Source: Tetranychus cinnabarinus
Lineage: Eukaryota; Arthropoda; Arachnida; Trombidiformes; Tetranychidae
Assembly: GCA_022266195.1 (NCBI GenBank)
Contig: WHVY01000008.1
Location: forward strand, 2,851,501-2,915,500
Length of the DNA stretch: 64,000 nt
Direction: 5' to 3'
The notes under the pieces are model-generated. The model was not told the origin of the DNA, did not search any database, and saw only the letters and a list, made by a program, of their open reading frames with translations. Of this stretch, positions 25,052 through 36,416 are shown in pieces. The translations under genes were made by a program, and so were the position numbers. The stretch's first letter is position 1. Each line of letters begins with the position of its first letter.

Positions 25052-25853
25052 TGTTTCAATAAATAAAATTGGTGTAAATGATTAAATAGTTACAAATTAG
25101 TAAATTTAACAATTACACAGATTAAATTGAGAAGAGATAAACATGGGAAACGTGAAACTATTGGTTACTGCACAGCGCCACCAAACTGAATGAAACAACA
25201 AATTTAAAAAGATCCGCCTTGCGTTAAAATCACTAAAGAGCAATTTAATTTATTTATTTCCAAATTGTTTATTTTTCAAACTAATTTACATAAGATAATT
25301 TTGAAACGACTTCTTTCAACATTTAATGCACCCAAGTCCATGATAACGACTGTGCCATCAGAATTGAGTCTGAACTGTTTGTAACAAACATCGAAGTTAA
25401 TGTTTAGTGTTGATATTACATTGAATGAATGTACTTTGTTGTAAAAGTGATTTTAAGTATAAATGTATACATAACATACACATATTCAAATGATAAAAAA
25501 TAAATAGACTTATTGGTCATCCAGAAGACACATTGTTCACTTATTTAAGTTGTTAGAAGTGAGATGAATGTACACTTATTTTGAAAAATTTTCAAAACGT
25601 AAAACTAGCCACACTAGTCCATAATTTCAATTCTTTATGATCAGATGTCGAATGCAAAAATGTTAAAAATAAGGTTAATCTGAATAACTTATCCAAGCAC
25701 ACAGATTCAACATTCTAACCGCTGTAAATAGGAATAATTAAAAGTGAATTTGAAGTTCACTTGCACATTCAACTCTTTGATAAATTATAAATCATTGATT
25801 AGTGTGGCGAATCAATATTAAGGACCCGTTTTTGGATATCTTTAAGATGCAAG
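25052..25853. other. Intergenic, LRR gene 3' end to DARS1 start
   Basis: Both neighbours are on the minus strand, so the left part should carry the aspartyl-tRNA synthetase promoter and the right part the 3' untranslated region of the LRR gene. The sequence is AT-rich and I see no defined element. Confidence 0.4.
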
Positions 25854-27265
25854 CTAGGTTAATAATTTGACCAGGAAAAATAGTAATTGAAAAGTTAACA
25901 TTGGTAAATGTATTGTATTAGATCCAGAGCTACAAAACTCTTCACTTGGTGTTGACCAAACATCATAATCTTTAAATCGAGCCGGATAACCACATTCAAC
26001 TCCTTTAATAGCATTTTCACGGATCCAACGAGCAAACCGGGATTTAGCAAAATTGCATGTACAATTAATTTCTGTGGGGAAAGAGCAATGAAATTGACAG
26101 TTAATCATCTATATAGTGATAAAATATCAATGTTTGGTATTGTAAATCAATGCAATTCAAGCTGACAAAGGCCATTATCTGTAGTTGAAACAAACAAGAA
26201 ATTGTCTTTTTTCGAGAATTTCTTGTCTCGAAAGGTTTCGTATAAATCAATGTTTTCAATCCCCAGCAATGTAGGCTCTTGTAGGCTTTGAAAATTTCAA
26301 GATTTCAAGCTAACATCAAGTGTTGATTGATAAAATTAATGAAGAAGCACATTAACTAAGTCACATGATGAGATCCTTTTCTGTCTTTAATTAACATCGA
26401 AATGATTCAAGATATAGATCAGCTATTTTGAACCATGCTGTTAGTTAATGAGCTAGCTAAGCTTAAATCTTTGGCCTTAAATATTGCTAAAAATTTACCG
26501 ATCCAAAATAAAGGCTAATACGCTGTACTTACTGTTTAGCATGATTTTGCGAACACGATGAAGGCTTCTTGAAAGGTCATTGGCCAATCCCTCAGAAACA
26601 GATTGTATTTCATTATCTGTTAGATCGAGAACTTCAATTTTCATTAGAGCAATGATTGCCAATGGAATTGTTCCTAATTTATTTTCACGGAGAGATAATT
26701 CAACCAATGAATTATCAAGATGATTGAAAGCTGCTCTGGAAATACTGTAGATACCAATACCATTTAGCCATAATGTTTGAAGATCTTCCAATCCTTCTTG
26801 GAAAACATTTTCAGGTATAATTGTATAATTTTCATTGAATAGCTTGAGAGTGTTCAGGTTACCCAGCATTTCAGCTGATTCCCGAATGACTTGTAGATCA
26901 ATAGAGGTATTATCGAGAACCAACCAGCGTATATCAACCAAACCAATGGGTAAATCAGTCAGCTCTTTCAGATTGGAGTCACGAACCTTCAAATGTACAA
27001 TTGGAATATTAGATTCATGACTGATTTCATCAATATCTCGATGTAAATCACCTCCATTTGTCTCTGAACATTCAACACCGAGACCAACCTCTTCACCAGA
27101 GTCATCCATTATATTAAAACAGGAACATTTTCCCTTTATTTCGGTATTGAACCGATCAGCACATGTTTCGCAGTGAGTATGATTTAATCTTCCTATCAAT
27201 GAGAAGAGGAGAAACAAAAATGATAATGGATTACTGTTGAGTCCAAGAAACACCAACAAAGTCAT
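25854..27265 (-). CDS. Secreted, probably membrane-anchored leucine-rich-repeat protein
   Basis: Two exons, 26533-27265 and 25854-26071, join in phase (AAC A | AA ATT) to 316 residues. The start MTLLVFLGLNS at 27265 opens a hydrophobic signal peptide (about 1-30). A cysteine-rich N-terminal cap follows (CETCADRF, GKCSCF, VECSE). Then come five or six leucine-rich repeats (about 95-240), for example LQTLWLNGIGIYSIS, LVELSLRENKLGTIP and IEVLDLTDNEIQSVS. The second exon encodes a C-terminal cap (INCTCNF, WIRE, ECGYP, EEFC) and ends in a hydrophobic stretch without charged tail (LTFQLLFFLVKLLT). This fits a GPI-anchor signal or a short membrane tail. Function is probably extracellular adhesion or recognition. 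The specific family is not identified; acarine and insect genomes carry many such proteins. Confidence 0.8.
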
Positions 27266-28063
27266 AATAATCTGGTTATATTGTGACACCAGCTACTGCA
27301 ATTGGTGTTTAAAATGCTGCTGATGATGAATGTTATCTAGTTTTCATTCAATATTAGATATAAACACCAAATAAGCACAATAAAAGTGATAAACAAATAA
27401 ACCAGTAGCAAAAAAACACTTTACAATGAAGGCTTTGAATCAAAGATGCATTTCATTTCTTTACACAGATAAAGAAGCTAAATGAAAATGAAAAGCTGAG
27501 ATTGAAGTCGGTGACGATTATGATAGTTATGATGATGATGGTGGTGGTTATGTTGAAGAGGAATGAGTAAAAGGTAGTTGATTTATGAGTGAAAAGATAG
27601 CGTATTGGGTTGTCGTCACAACCTTGGTTGATATTATTGTCACAATATAAATTTTTAGCATAATAAATTGTTTTCTCACCAACTGTAGAACATTAATTCC
27701 TGATTTAAGTCCACAAACAAATCAAATTATTAATCAACTATTGGAAATTATCTAGAAAAAGGAGGATAAAAATTAACAGACGAAGTCATCAACGCACTGG
27801 AAAGACCGTCAGCTAAATCAGCTGCTTTGGGTTAAGCTTGGATTGCAAGTAACAGTTAAAGCTTAACACAAAATTTTTATCAACAGATAATCGGATATTA
27901 ACGACCTTAACATTCAAATTTATTGATATTTATCACCAGAGAATGAGTAAACAATATAAAAGACTCTTTGGACAAATATTTAAAAATAATTGTCTTTTGA
28001 CCACCAAGTTACTAAAAATACACAATTAACATAATTATAACATTTATAAAAAGAATATGCAAA
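27266..28063. other. Upstream region of the LRR gene
   Basis: About 800 bases between the LRR start codon and the first repeat copy. It holds a GATGATGATGGTGGTGG simple-sequence patch (about 27525-27552) and no coding exon. The LRR promoter should lie towards 27266-27500, but no defined box can be assigned. Confidence 0.4.
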
Positions 28064-28560
28064 GACGGGTACAAATAAATTTCTTTCAAATTCGCAATCT
28101 TTCGGTTTGTAGGGACATAAGAACAGAGTCGATTTGTGCTTTCAAAATTTTTTTATGAACGACAGTTTTCGAGAACTGTGATCAAAGTGAACTGCGCAAA
28201 AAGTGATCAAAGTTAAGACTTCGATCACTTTTTGCGCAATTATGGAAGCAGATTCTTCATGATACTCATTGCAATGATGTAACTTTTGATGATCAACCAG
28301 AAAATGCATTTATTTCGATACATAGAACTTTTCTTTTTCTGTAAAACAGATTAGTTCGATTTCAGTTTAAGCGGGCGCATTCTTCAATGGTAAAAGTTAG
28401 AGATCTGAAACTAATTATCTGTCGATAAAAATCGGTGTTAAAAATCATTGACTAACTAATTTTGTCAATTTATCAATAGTTCTCTTGATTTTGGCCATTG
28501 GCCTTAAAACTTTGAGCCTCAATATTTCGAGGATGGCATCACTTACAATCATCATACTTA
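28064..28560 (-). repeat. 670-bp family repeat, inverted copy
   Basis: Reverse-complement copy of the repeat found in tandem at 28760-31060. It begins with ACGGGTACAAATAAATTTC, the same border as the copies at 31981 and (inverted) 35343. Positions 28325-28530 match the reverse complement of about 30840-31050 almost base for base. On the minus strand a frame ends ILRLKVLRPMAKIKRTIDKL, as in the other copies. It also contains a perfect 16-base hairpin (28193-28238). Confidence 0.8.
28193..28238. repeat. Perfect 16-bp stem-loop
   Basis: TGCGCAAAAAGTGATC (28193-28208) is followed after 14 bases by its exact reverse complement (28223-28238). It lies inside the inverted repeat copy; the corresponding places in other copies lack the left arm. 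Confidence 0.85.
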
Positions 28561-28759
28561 CAAACAAACATAGACCAAACATGGACCATAATCGGGCTAA
28601 ATATCGCATAAATCCTAGATAATCCATTTAATAAAGAAGATACTTTTAGCGCATAAGATTGTGTTTGTTAGGCATTCAATTTATAAACCGATTCTCAAAT
28701 TTGACAAAAATAATTTAACTTTTTTATAGCAACTTTAATATCTTAATATTCAATATATT

Positions 28760-31060
28760 ATAGCCCATAAAGAAAACAAATGTTTGGCCAAGAATGACGA
28801 TTGTAAGTGATGCTTTTCTCGAAATATTGACGTTCAAAGTTTTAAGGCCGATGGCCAAAATCAGAAAGACCTATTGATGTAGGGTAAAAATATTTTATTC
28901 GTGTTGTGTACAAACCATTTTCATGCAGCAATAATAAGTTTCAGCTCTCTAACTGATTCGGTCACAGAAATAGATCGGTTTAACCGAGAATCGAACTTAT
29001 CTGTTTTATTTTAGACAGAACATACTTTTTCTCACAATAAGGGCCTTTCCTGGTTGACCATCAAATTTTATATCGTCAAAATGAGTTTGGTGAAAAAAAC
29101 AGCTTCCATTATTGTACAAAGATCGATCGAAGTTTTATCTTTGACCTCGATTTTCTAGAAAAATATCAATCGAATGCATTATTTAATAGCACCAATGGAC
29201 GCAGTTTTTATTGCCCTACAAACCTCACCAAGTCTCAACTCTTTACACAAATGTTCGAGCCTTTGGCCACACTCTTTGCATTGCATTTATTATTTTAACC
29301 AGAAAATTGCTTTATATACCAAGAAATGGGTTGAGATGAGATTGTTTTGATTAATAAGTTGTTTATCGTGCACTTACAGCTCAAATATCGCAACCCGAAT
29401 GCAATGATGGAAAGTAATTGAATCCGATTTAATTATTCATTAGTATAGAAATAAATTGGTCAAAGAATGACGATTTTAGCTGATGGCATTCTTGAAATAT
29501 TGAGGGCCAAAGTATTCAGACCAATGGTCAAAATCAAGAGAACTATTGCTGTAGTGAAAAAAGTATTCTGTTCATGTCGTGTACAGACAATTTTCATGCA
29601 GCAATAATGAGTTTCAGCTCTCTAATCAATTCGGTCACAGAAATAGATCGGTTTAACTGAAAATCGAACTTATCTGTTTTATTTTAGACAAAACATTTTA
29701 TTTTTAAAAATGAGTGCAATTTCTGGTTGACCATCAAAAGTTACATCGGAGAGATGGGTTTTATGAAAAAATTTGCTTCCATTATGGTACAAACAGCGAT
29801 CGAAGTCTTAACTTTGACCTCGATTTTCTAGAAAAATATCCATCGGATGAACTATTCAACAGCACCAATGGACGTAACTTTTATTTCCCTACAAACCTCA
29901 CTAAGTTTTAACACTTTAATCAAATGTTCGAGCCTTTGGCCACACTCTTTGCATTGCTTTTATTATTTTAACCAGAAAATTGCTTTATTTACCAAGAAAT
30001 GAGTTAAGATGAAGTTTGTTTTGCTAAATAAGTTGTTGATCGTACATTTGCAATCCAAACATCGTAATCCGAATGTACTAATGGAAAGTAATTTAATCCA
30101 CTTGAATTATGCATTAGCAAAGAAGCAAATTGATCTAAGAATGATGGCTGTAGGTGATGCCATTCTCGAAATATTGATGCTCAAAGTTTTAAGGCCAATG
30201 GCCAAAATCAAGAGAACTATTGATGTAGGATAAAAATATTTTATTCGTGCTGTGTACAAACCATTTTCATGCAGCAATAATAAGTTTCAGCTCTCTAACT
30301 GATTCGGTCACAGAAATAGATCGGTTTAACCGAGAATCGAACTTATCCGTTTTATTTTAGACAGAACATTTTATTTGCAAAAATGAGTGCTGTTTCTGTT
30401 GGACCATCAAAAGTAACATTGGAGAAATGAGTTTCATTAAAAATTTGATTCCATTATGGTACAAAGAGCGATCGAAGTTTTAACTTTGACCTCGATTTTC
30501 TAGAAAAATATCAATCGGATGAATCATTTAACGGACGTAACTTTTATTTCCCTACAAAACACAATAAGTCGCAATATTTTACTAAAATGTTCGAGCCTTT
30601 GGCAAAATACTTTGCATTTCATTTATTTTTTAAGTCAGAAAATTGTTTTATTTACCAAGAAATGGGTTAAGATGAGTTTCTTTTGTTTAATAAGTTGTTT
30701 CTCGTGCATTTACAGCCCAAATATCCAAAAACGAATGCACTAATGGAAAGTAATTTAATCCAATTGAATTATGCATTAGCAAAGAAGCAAATTGATCTAA
30801 AAATGATGGCTGTAGGTGATGCCATTCTCGAAATATTGATGCTCAAAGTTTTAAGGCCAATGGCCAAAATCAAGAGAACTATTGATAAATTGACAAAATT
30901 AGTTAGTCAATGATTTTTAGCAACGATTTTTATCGATAGATAATTAGTTTCAGATCTCTAACTTTTACCATTTAAGAATGCGCCCGCTTAAACTGAAATC
31001 GAACTAATCTGTTTTACAGAAAAAGAAAAGTTCTATGTATCGAAATAAATGCATGATGTA
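28760..31060 (+). repeat. Tandem array of about four 670-bp units
   Basis: Plus-strand units recur at about 670 bp: the anchor ATTGATG (or ATTGCTG, ATTGATA) falls at 28873, 29544, 30219 and 30881, spacings 671, 675 and 662. Each unit has blocks in the same order: GCCAAAATCAAGAGAACTAT, CAGCTCTCTAACTGATTCGG, CACAGAAATAGATCGGTTTA, TTGACCTCGATTTTCTAGAA, ATGTTCGAGCCTTTGG. The left border (ATAGCCCATAA, 28760) recurs at 33332. Short frames are conserved between units, notably one ending VLRPMAKIKRTIDKLTKL, which stops at 30911-30913. I do not recognise a protein family. It could be decayed gene duplicates or a non-autonomous mobile element. Confidence 0.8.
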
Positions 31061-31979
31061 CATTGATATGTTAGCCATCAAAAGTTCTGATCATTTTACA
31101 GTTTCAATTCATTTCTGGAATAGTTGGACAAATGATCGGTGGCATAATAACCAAATCTCTACCTTTTATTCAACTTCGTTTTTCCTCATTTACAGTCCAT
31201 TAAAATGCCTTCAACCTTAAACAACTTAGATAACTGTGAATCTAATTATTAGCTGATCTGATGGTCAACTTCAATTGTCTAAATGAAACACTGGAGTTGT
31301 TAGGATATTCAACTATTATTAAATGTAATTAGGACGAAAAGATAAAACAATAATTAATTAAGTTGATTATAAAAGATCACGAATTCTGTGAATATCATCT
31401 TTTCAACCTTCCATTACTTCACAAATAATCTGTACATTGATGTTGATTCTTGTTTACTGTCATGTCTGAATAGTTATTGCATTTTGTTTAATAGATGTAA
31501 ATTTGATCAAAGACAATTTAATATTTCAAAGTAAAAGACAAGCTGTGTCTAAAAACATTCAATTTGTGTATTCGTTTTTAATCAAGGGACTATTTAACCT
31601 AATTGTTAACGCGTTGAGTAGGAGGAAAGCTGTTGCGCCTTTGAGATGTTGAAGCGGTAAAGGTTTATATCGATCACAATTATAAGTGAGTTAACTTGTT
31701 TAAATTAATTATGCTTAAACTTTGTTACATCTGCTAACCAATTGATTTAAAACTGTTATTGCTTTCACTTTTCTTGCTTTTGTTTCGATCGTGATAATTG
31801 TGACCAAGAGCTTTTTTCCTATTGTTAAAGCACTAACTAAAACGTACAATAGGTATTCAATCCAATTACCAATTGATCCGAAATGCAAGATTAATTATGA
31901 TTGACTTGTATAATTTGTTAAGGAGTAACATTTTATGTGAACTGCAAGCAATATCATGAGAGGTCCAGTTGCAGTCAAA
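31061..31979. other. Unique spacer between opposed repeat blocks
   Basis: About 920 bases with no visible similarity to the 670-bp unit, lying between the plus-strand tandem array and the following minus-strand copies. I see no coding exon; it may be the spacer of a large imperfect inverted repeat. Confidence 0.4.
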
Positions 31980-33150
31980 AACGGGTAAAAATGAATTTCT
32001 TTCCAATTAAGAATCGTTAGGTTTGTAAGAACTGAGTTCATTTGCGCGATCTAAAAGTTTATTTGATCGATAGTCTTCGAGAAAATCGAGGTCAAAGTTT
32101 AAACTTCGATCCCTTTTTGTATCACTGTGCGACCAGGTTTTTTAATGAAACTCATTTCCCTTGATATAACTGTTGATGGCTAAAATGAAAATGTATTTAT
32201 TTTGAGAAATAAAACTTTCCTTTTTCTGTAAAACAGATTAGTTCGATTTTCAGTTTAAGCGGCCGCATTCTTCAATGGTAAAAGTTAGAGATCTGAAACT
32301 AATTATCTGTCGATAAAAATTGCTGTTTAAAATCATTGACTAACTAATTTTCTCAATTTATCAATAGTCTTCTTGATTTTGGCCATTGGCCTTAAAACTT
32401 TGAGCATCAATATTTCGAGAATCGCATTTCCTAAAGACATCATTCTTAGACCGATTTGCATCTTTACTAATGCATAGTTCAATAGGATTTAATAAATTTC
32501 AATCAGTGCATTCGGATTACGGTGTTTGGGCTGTAAATGCACGAGAAACAATTTATTAAACAAAAGAAAATCATCTTAACCCATTTCTTGGTAAATAAAA
32601 CAATTTTCTGATTCAACTAATAAATGAAATGCAAAGTATTTTGCCAAAGGCTCGAACATTTTAGTAAAATATTGCGACTTATTGTGTTTTGTAGGTAAAT
32701 AAAAGTTACGTCCATTGGTGCTGTTAAATAATTCATCCGATTGATATTTTTCTAGAAAATCGAGGTCAAAGTTTAAACTTCGATCGCTTTTTGTACCATA
32801 ATGGAAGCTGTTTTTTTCATGAAACTCATTTTTCCGATGTAATTTTTGATGATCAACCAGAAAATGAATTTGTTTTGAAAAATAAAATGTTCTGTCTAAA
32901 ATAAAATAGATATGTTCGATTTTCAGTTAAACCGATCTATTTCTGTGACTATATGAGTAAGAGAGCTGAAACTCATTATTGCTGTAGGAAAATTGTTTGC
33001 TCACGACATGAACAGAATACTTTCTTCACTACATCAATAAATCTCTTGATTTTGGCCGTTGGCCTTAAAACCTTAGCATCATAATATTTCGAGAATAACA
33101 CCAGCTACAATCTTCATTCTTTGACCATTCATTAGATTTTGTTACATGCA
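31980..33150 (-). repeat. 670-bp family repeat, inverted block of about two units
   Basis: Minus-strand copies that mirror the array at 28760-31060. The block opens with ACGGGTAAAAATGAATTTC (31981), the family border. It contains the reverse complement of the anchor twice (TTGATTTTGGCCATTGGCC near 32373 and TTGATTTTGGCCGTTGGCC near 33047), about 674 bases apart. The first unit is of the same subtype as the copy at 28064-28560, the second as the internal tandem units. Confidence 0.78.
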
Positions 33151-33331
33151 ATAATGCATTCAAATTTTAGATAATTCAAGGAACCACACAAAAAATTATA
33201 ATATTGTATTACTTAGGTTGTCATATTTGATAATAGATTAGCAAATATAAATTTCTACTCATGATGTGCTGTAAGAATTTTTATTGCATTGAATTAGCTT
33301 CGACTTCCGCGATTTTCAGTCAGATTATTGC

Positions 33332-35343
33332 ATAGCCCATAACAAAAATCATTGATTGATCAAAGAATGACGATTGTAACTGATTCCATTTTCAAAATAT
33401 TGACGCTCAAAGTTTTCAGGCCAATGACCAAAATAAAGAGAACTATTGATGTAGCGAAAAAAGTACTGAATCCATGATTTGATCCAACTATTTTTATGGA
33501 CAAAAAATAAGTTTCAGCTCTCTAACTGATTGGGTCACAGAAATAGATCGGTTTAAACGAAAATCGAACTTATCTGTTTTATTTTAGATAAAACATTTAT
33601 ATGCAAAAATGAGTGCATTTTCTGGCTGACCATCAAAAGTAACATCGGAGAAATGAGTTTCATTAAAAAATTTGCTTCCATTATGGTACAAACAGCGATC
33701 GAAGTTTTATCTTTGACCTCGATTTTCTAGAAAAATAACGATCAGATGAATTATTTAACAGCACCAATGGACGTAATTTACATTTCTCTACAAACCTCAC
33801 TAAGTTTTAACACTTTAATTATCAGGTTTCCCGGAAAGTTTTTACGCTCTTGAAGCGTTTTTAGTTAAAACAATTAATTAATTTAGTAAAATTGATTCAA
33901 TTGTTTTGATTTTTTCCAAAATACTAATTTGATATTTTCTCTTTAATTTGCACCTAATTTTATGATTAAAAATATTGATTAACATACCTAAATTTTGAAT
34001 CAATTAAAACATCATTTTTTGAAATTTTTGATCATCAATTTGAATTGTTGATTAGAAATGATCAACAATTCAGAATCAAGAAAACTCAACATCAATCGAA
34101 AGCTTGAATTTCATTCAACTACTGCTACAAATTCGAAAATTCTAATTATTACCATTATTTAATTATTTTAGGATGATTAAAGTTGCATTTAACATTAAAT
34201 CTCCATAGAACGGATATTTTTAGATTTTTTAGGATTTTAATGATAAATCCTATGAAAAAATTACATAAAAAAATTGACTAAAAATCCGTTTTTGTCAGCT
34301 ATCAAACAGAATAATTAAATAATGATAATGATTAGAATTTGCAAATTTTTAACAGTGATTAAATGAAATTCAAGCTTTCGATTGTTGTAAAGTTTTCTTG
34401 ATTCTGAATTGTTGATCATTTCTAATCAACAATTCAAATTGATGATCAAAAATTTCAAAAAATGATGTTTTAATTGATTCAAAATTTAGGTATGTTAATC
34501 AATATTTTTAATCATAAAATTAGGTGCAAATTAAAGAGAAAATATCAAATTAGTATTTTGGAAAAAATCAAAACAATTGAATCAATTTTACTAAATTAAT
34601 TAATTGTTTTAACTAGAAACGCTTCAAGAGCGTAAAAACTTTCCGGGAAACCTAATAAATGTTCGAGCCTTTGGTCACACTCTTTGCATTGCATTTATTA
34701 GTTAAACCAGAAAATTGCTTTATTTACCAAGAAATGGGTTGAGATGAGTTTGTTTTGTTTATTAAGTTGTTGATTTTGGATTTACAGCCCAAACACCGTA
34801 ATCCGAATGCACTGATTGAAATTTATTAAATCCAATTGAATTTTACATTAGTAAGAGATGAATTGGTCAAAGAATGATGACTGCAGATGATGCCATCCTC
34901 GGAATATTGAGGGGCAAAGTTTTCAGACCAATGGCCAAAATCAAAAGAACTATTGATGAAGTGAAAAAAGTATTCTGTTCATGTCGTGTACAAACAATTT
35001 TCATGAAGCAAAAATGACTTTCAGCTCGCTAACTAATTCGGTCACAGAAATAGATCGGTTTAAACGAAAATCGAACTTTTCTGTTTTATTTTACACAGAA
35101 CATTTTATTCGCAAAAATGAGTGCGTTTTCTGGTTGACCATCAAAAGTTAAATCGGAGAAATGAGTTTTATGAAAAAATTTGCTTCCATTATGGTACAAA
35201 CAGCGATCAAAGTTCAATTTCGAACTTGATTTTCTCGAAAACTATTGGTCGGAAAAATTTTAAAGTCACCCAATTGGGCTTAGTTTGTATATCCATACAA
35301 ACCAGCAGAGTCTAAATTTGGAAGAAAGTTATTTTTACCCGTT
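33332..35343 (+). repeat. 670-bp family repeat, plus copy split by a fold-back element
   Basis: Starts at the family border CATAGCCCATAA (33331-33342) and ends at ATTTTTACCCGTTTTTG (about 35331-35347), the same edge seen inverted at 28066 and 31981. Repeat sequence occupies 33332-33821 and 34656-35343, about 1.18 kb or 1.7 units. The 834 bases between are a separate inserted element. Confidence 0.78.
33822..34655. mobile_element. Fold-back MITE with about 340-bp inverted arms, TA target site
   Basis: The left end TCAGGTTTCCCGGAAAGTTT and the right end, reverse-complemented TTAGGTTTCCCGGAAAGTTT, begin long inverted arms of about 340 bases. The first 270 or so are nearly identical. About 150 bases of central sequence separate them, with no coding frame. 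TA flanks both sides (33820-33821 and 34656-34657). A sister repeat copy without the insertion reads CACTTTAATCAAATGTTCG at the same place, so removing the element and one TA restores the repeat with one base change. TA duplication and a TTAGG end fit a Tc1/mariner-type non-autonomous element. The high arm identity suggests recent insertion or arm homogenisation. Confidence 0.9.
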
Positions 35344-35706
35344 TTTGCCCATTTCTCTTACAGTATTTGTGTCAATTTGTGCCGAAATGTGATAGTTGTG
35401 TTGATTGTGTCTTTTTAGTAAAAACAGTAATATTGTCTCTCCAATTCACCTTATTAATATTACATATGAATTTATTGTCTTCATCATTATTATTTTATTT
35501 ATAATATAATTGAATACTCTTATATATATTATATATTATTCATACATTTAACATGAAAAATTATAAATCAAAATGATATTTGCAAACGAAAAAAATAAAA
35601 GTTGATCTTAATTTAATAACTTGATTACCTGCTTAATTTCCTCTAAAGATCATGAATCAGTTGAAAATCCATTGTCTAAAAACTAGCCAAATGAAGAGGT
35701 AAATGT
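35344..35706. other. Short AT-rich spacer
   Basis: AT-rich spacer between the last repeat copy and the stop codon of the secreted orphan gene; it includes ATATAT runs near 35518-35540. It is probably the 3' untranslated region of that minus-strand gene. Confidence 0.4.
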
Positions 35707-36416
35707 TTAAAAGGGTTTGTTTGCCAAAACTTCTCGCTGTAAATCAGCCAGTCGTTGAGAAAGTGAACCAATAATAGCTGACCAATCAGTATTTTCAACC
35801 GATCGCTTAAACAATTTAGCTGTAGGAGCAGCAATTTGACGGACAATTACCATTGAATTTTCCATGGCAACATTATACTGTTCCGATCCTGAAGGTGGAA
35901 TCATAGTCCAAACTTCATATGTAATTTCCTTGATTAACCGCCTCATGTTTGAATCCATGGCAATTGAGATGACAACTTTACTAATGATTGGTATCAAAGG
36001 TCCACCAGGCAGAAAGACGGATAATGTAGTCATAGCTCCGAGGGCGAAATCAATGACCCACTTGTATCTATTGTAAGTGTTGTAGAACCAATCGACCCAA
36101 GTAATCACTCGAGCAATTATATCTCGACTGAAGATACTGTTGTCACTGAGAATCGATGTAAACATTGATCGATACTCCTCAACATTTAAACATATCTGCT
36201 GTAAAAATGATCCAGAAGAGGGTGAAACAGCAGGAGTTGAAGGGGCAGAAGTGGCAACAGCAGAGGTAGGAGCTGGAGTTACACTGGTCTGACCATTGAC
36301 CAGAAGAAAAGCTATCAAGAAACAAATGGGTTACTAATTTGGGTTCATTACAAATGTAATTACTTACCTGGTAATACCAGGAAAATTGTCAACGAGACCA
36401 TCTTTGGTAAAATCAT
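35707..36416 (-). CDS. Small secreted orphan protein
   Basis: Exons 36368-36416 and 35707-36311 join in phase (CCA G | CT TTT) across a 56-base intron to give 217 residues. The spliced N-terminus MILPKMVSLTIFLVLPAFLL followed by VNGQ is a good signal peptide, and splicing completes it. Next is a Thr/Ser/Pro/Ala-rich linker (about 25-60), likely O-glycosylated. A helical domain follows with one cysteine (ICLNVEEYRSMFTSIL), aromatic WVDWFYNTYNRYKW, a hydrophobic glycine/proline segment (LPGGPLIPIISKVVISIAM), and a charged C-terminus. There is no membrane anchor. The family is not recognised; a lineage-restricted secreted protein is likely, and its place beside a repeat block fits a young gene. 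The gene structure is convincing; the role is unknown. Confidence 0.8.

Noticed and set aside
28064..35343. Regularly spaced repeats as a CRISPR-like array
   Set aside because: Unit length near 670 bp, both orientations and a eukaryotic setting exclude it.
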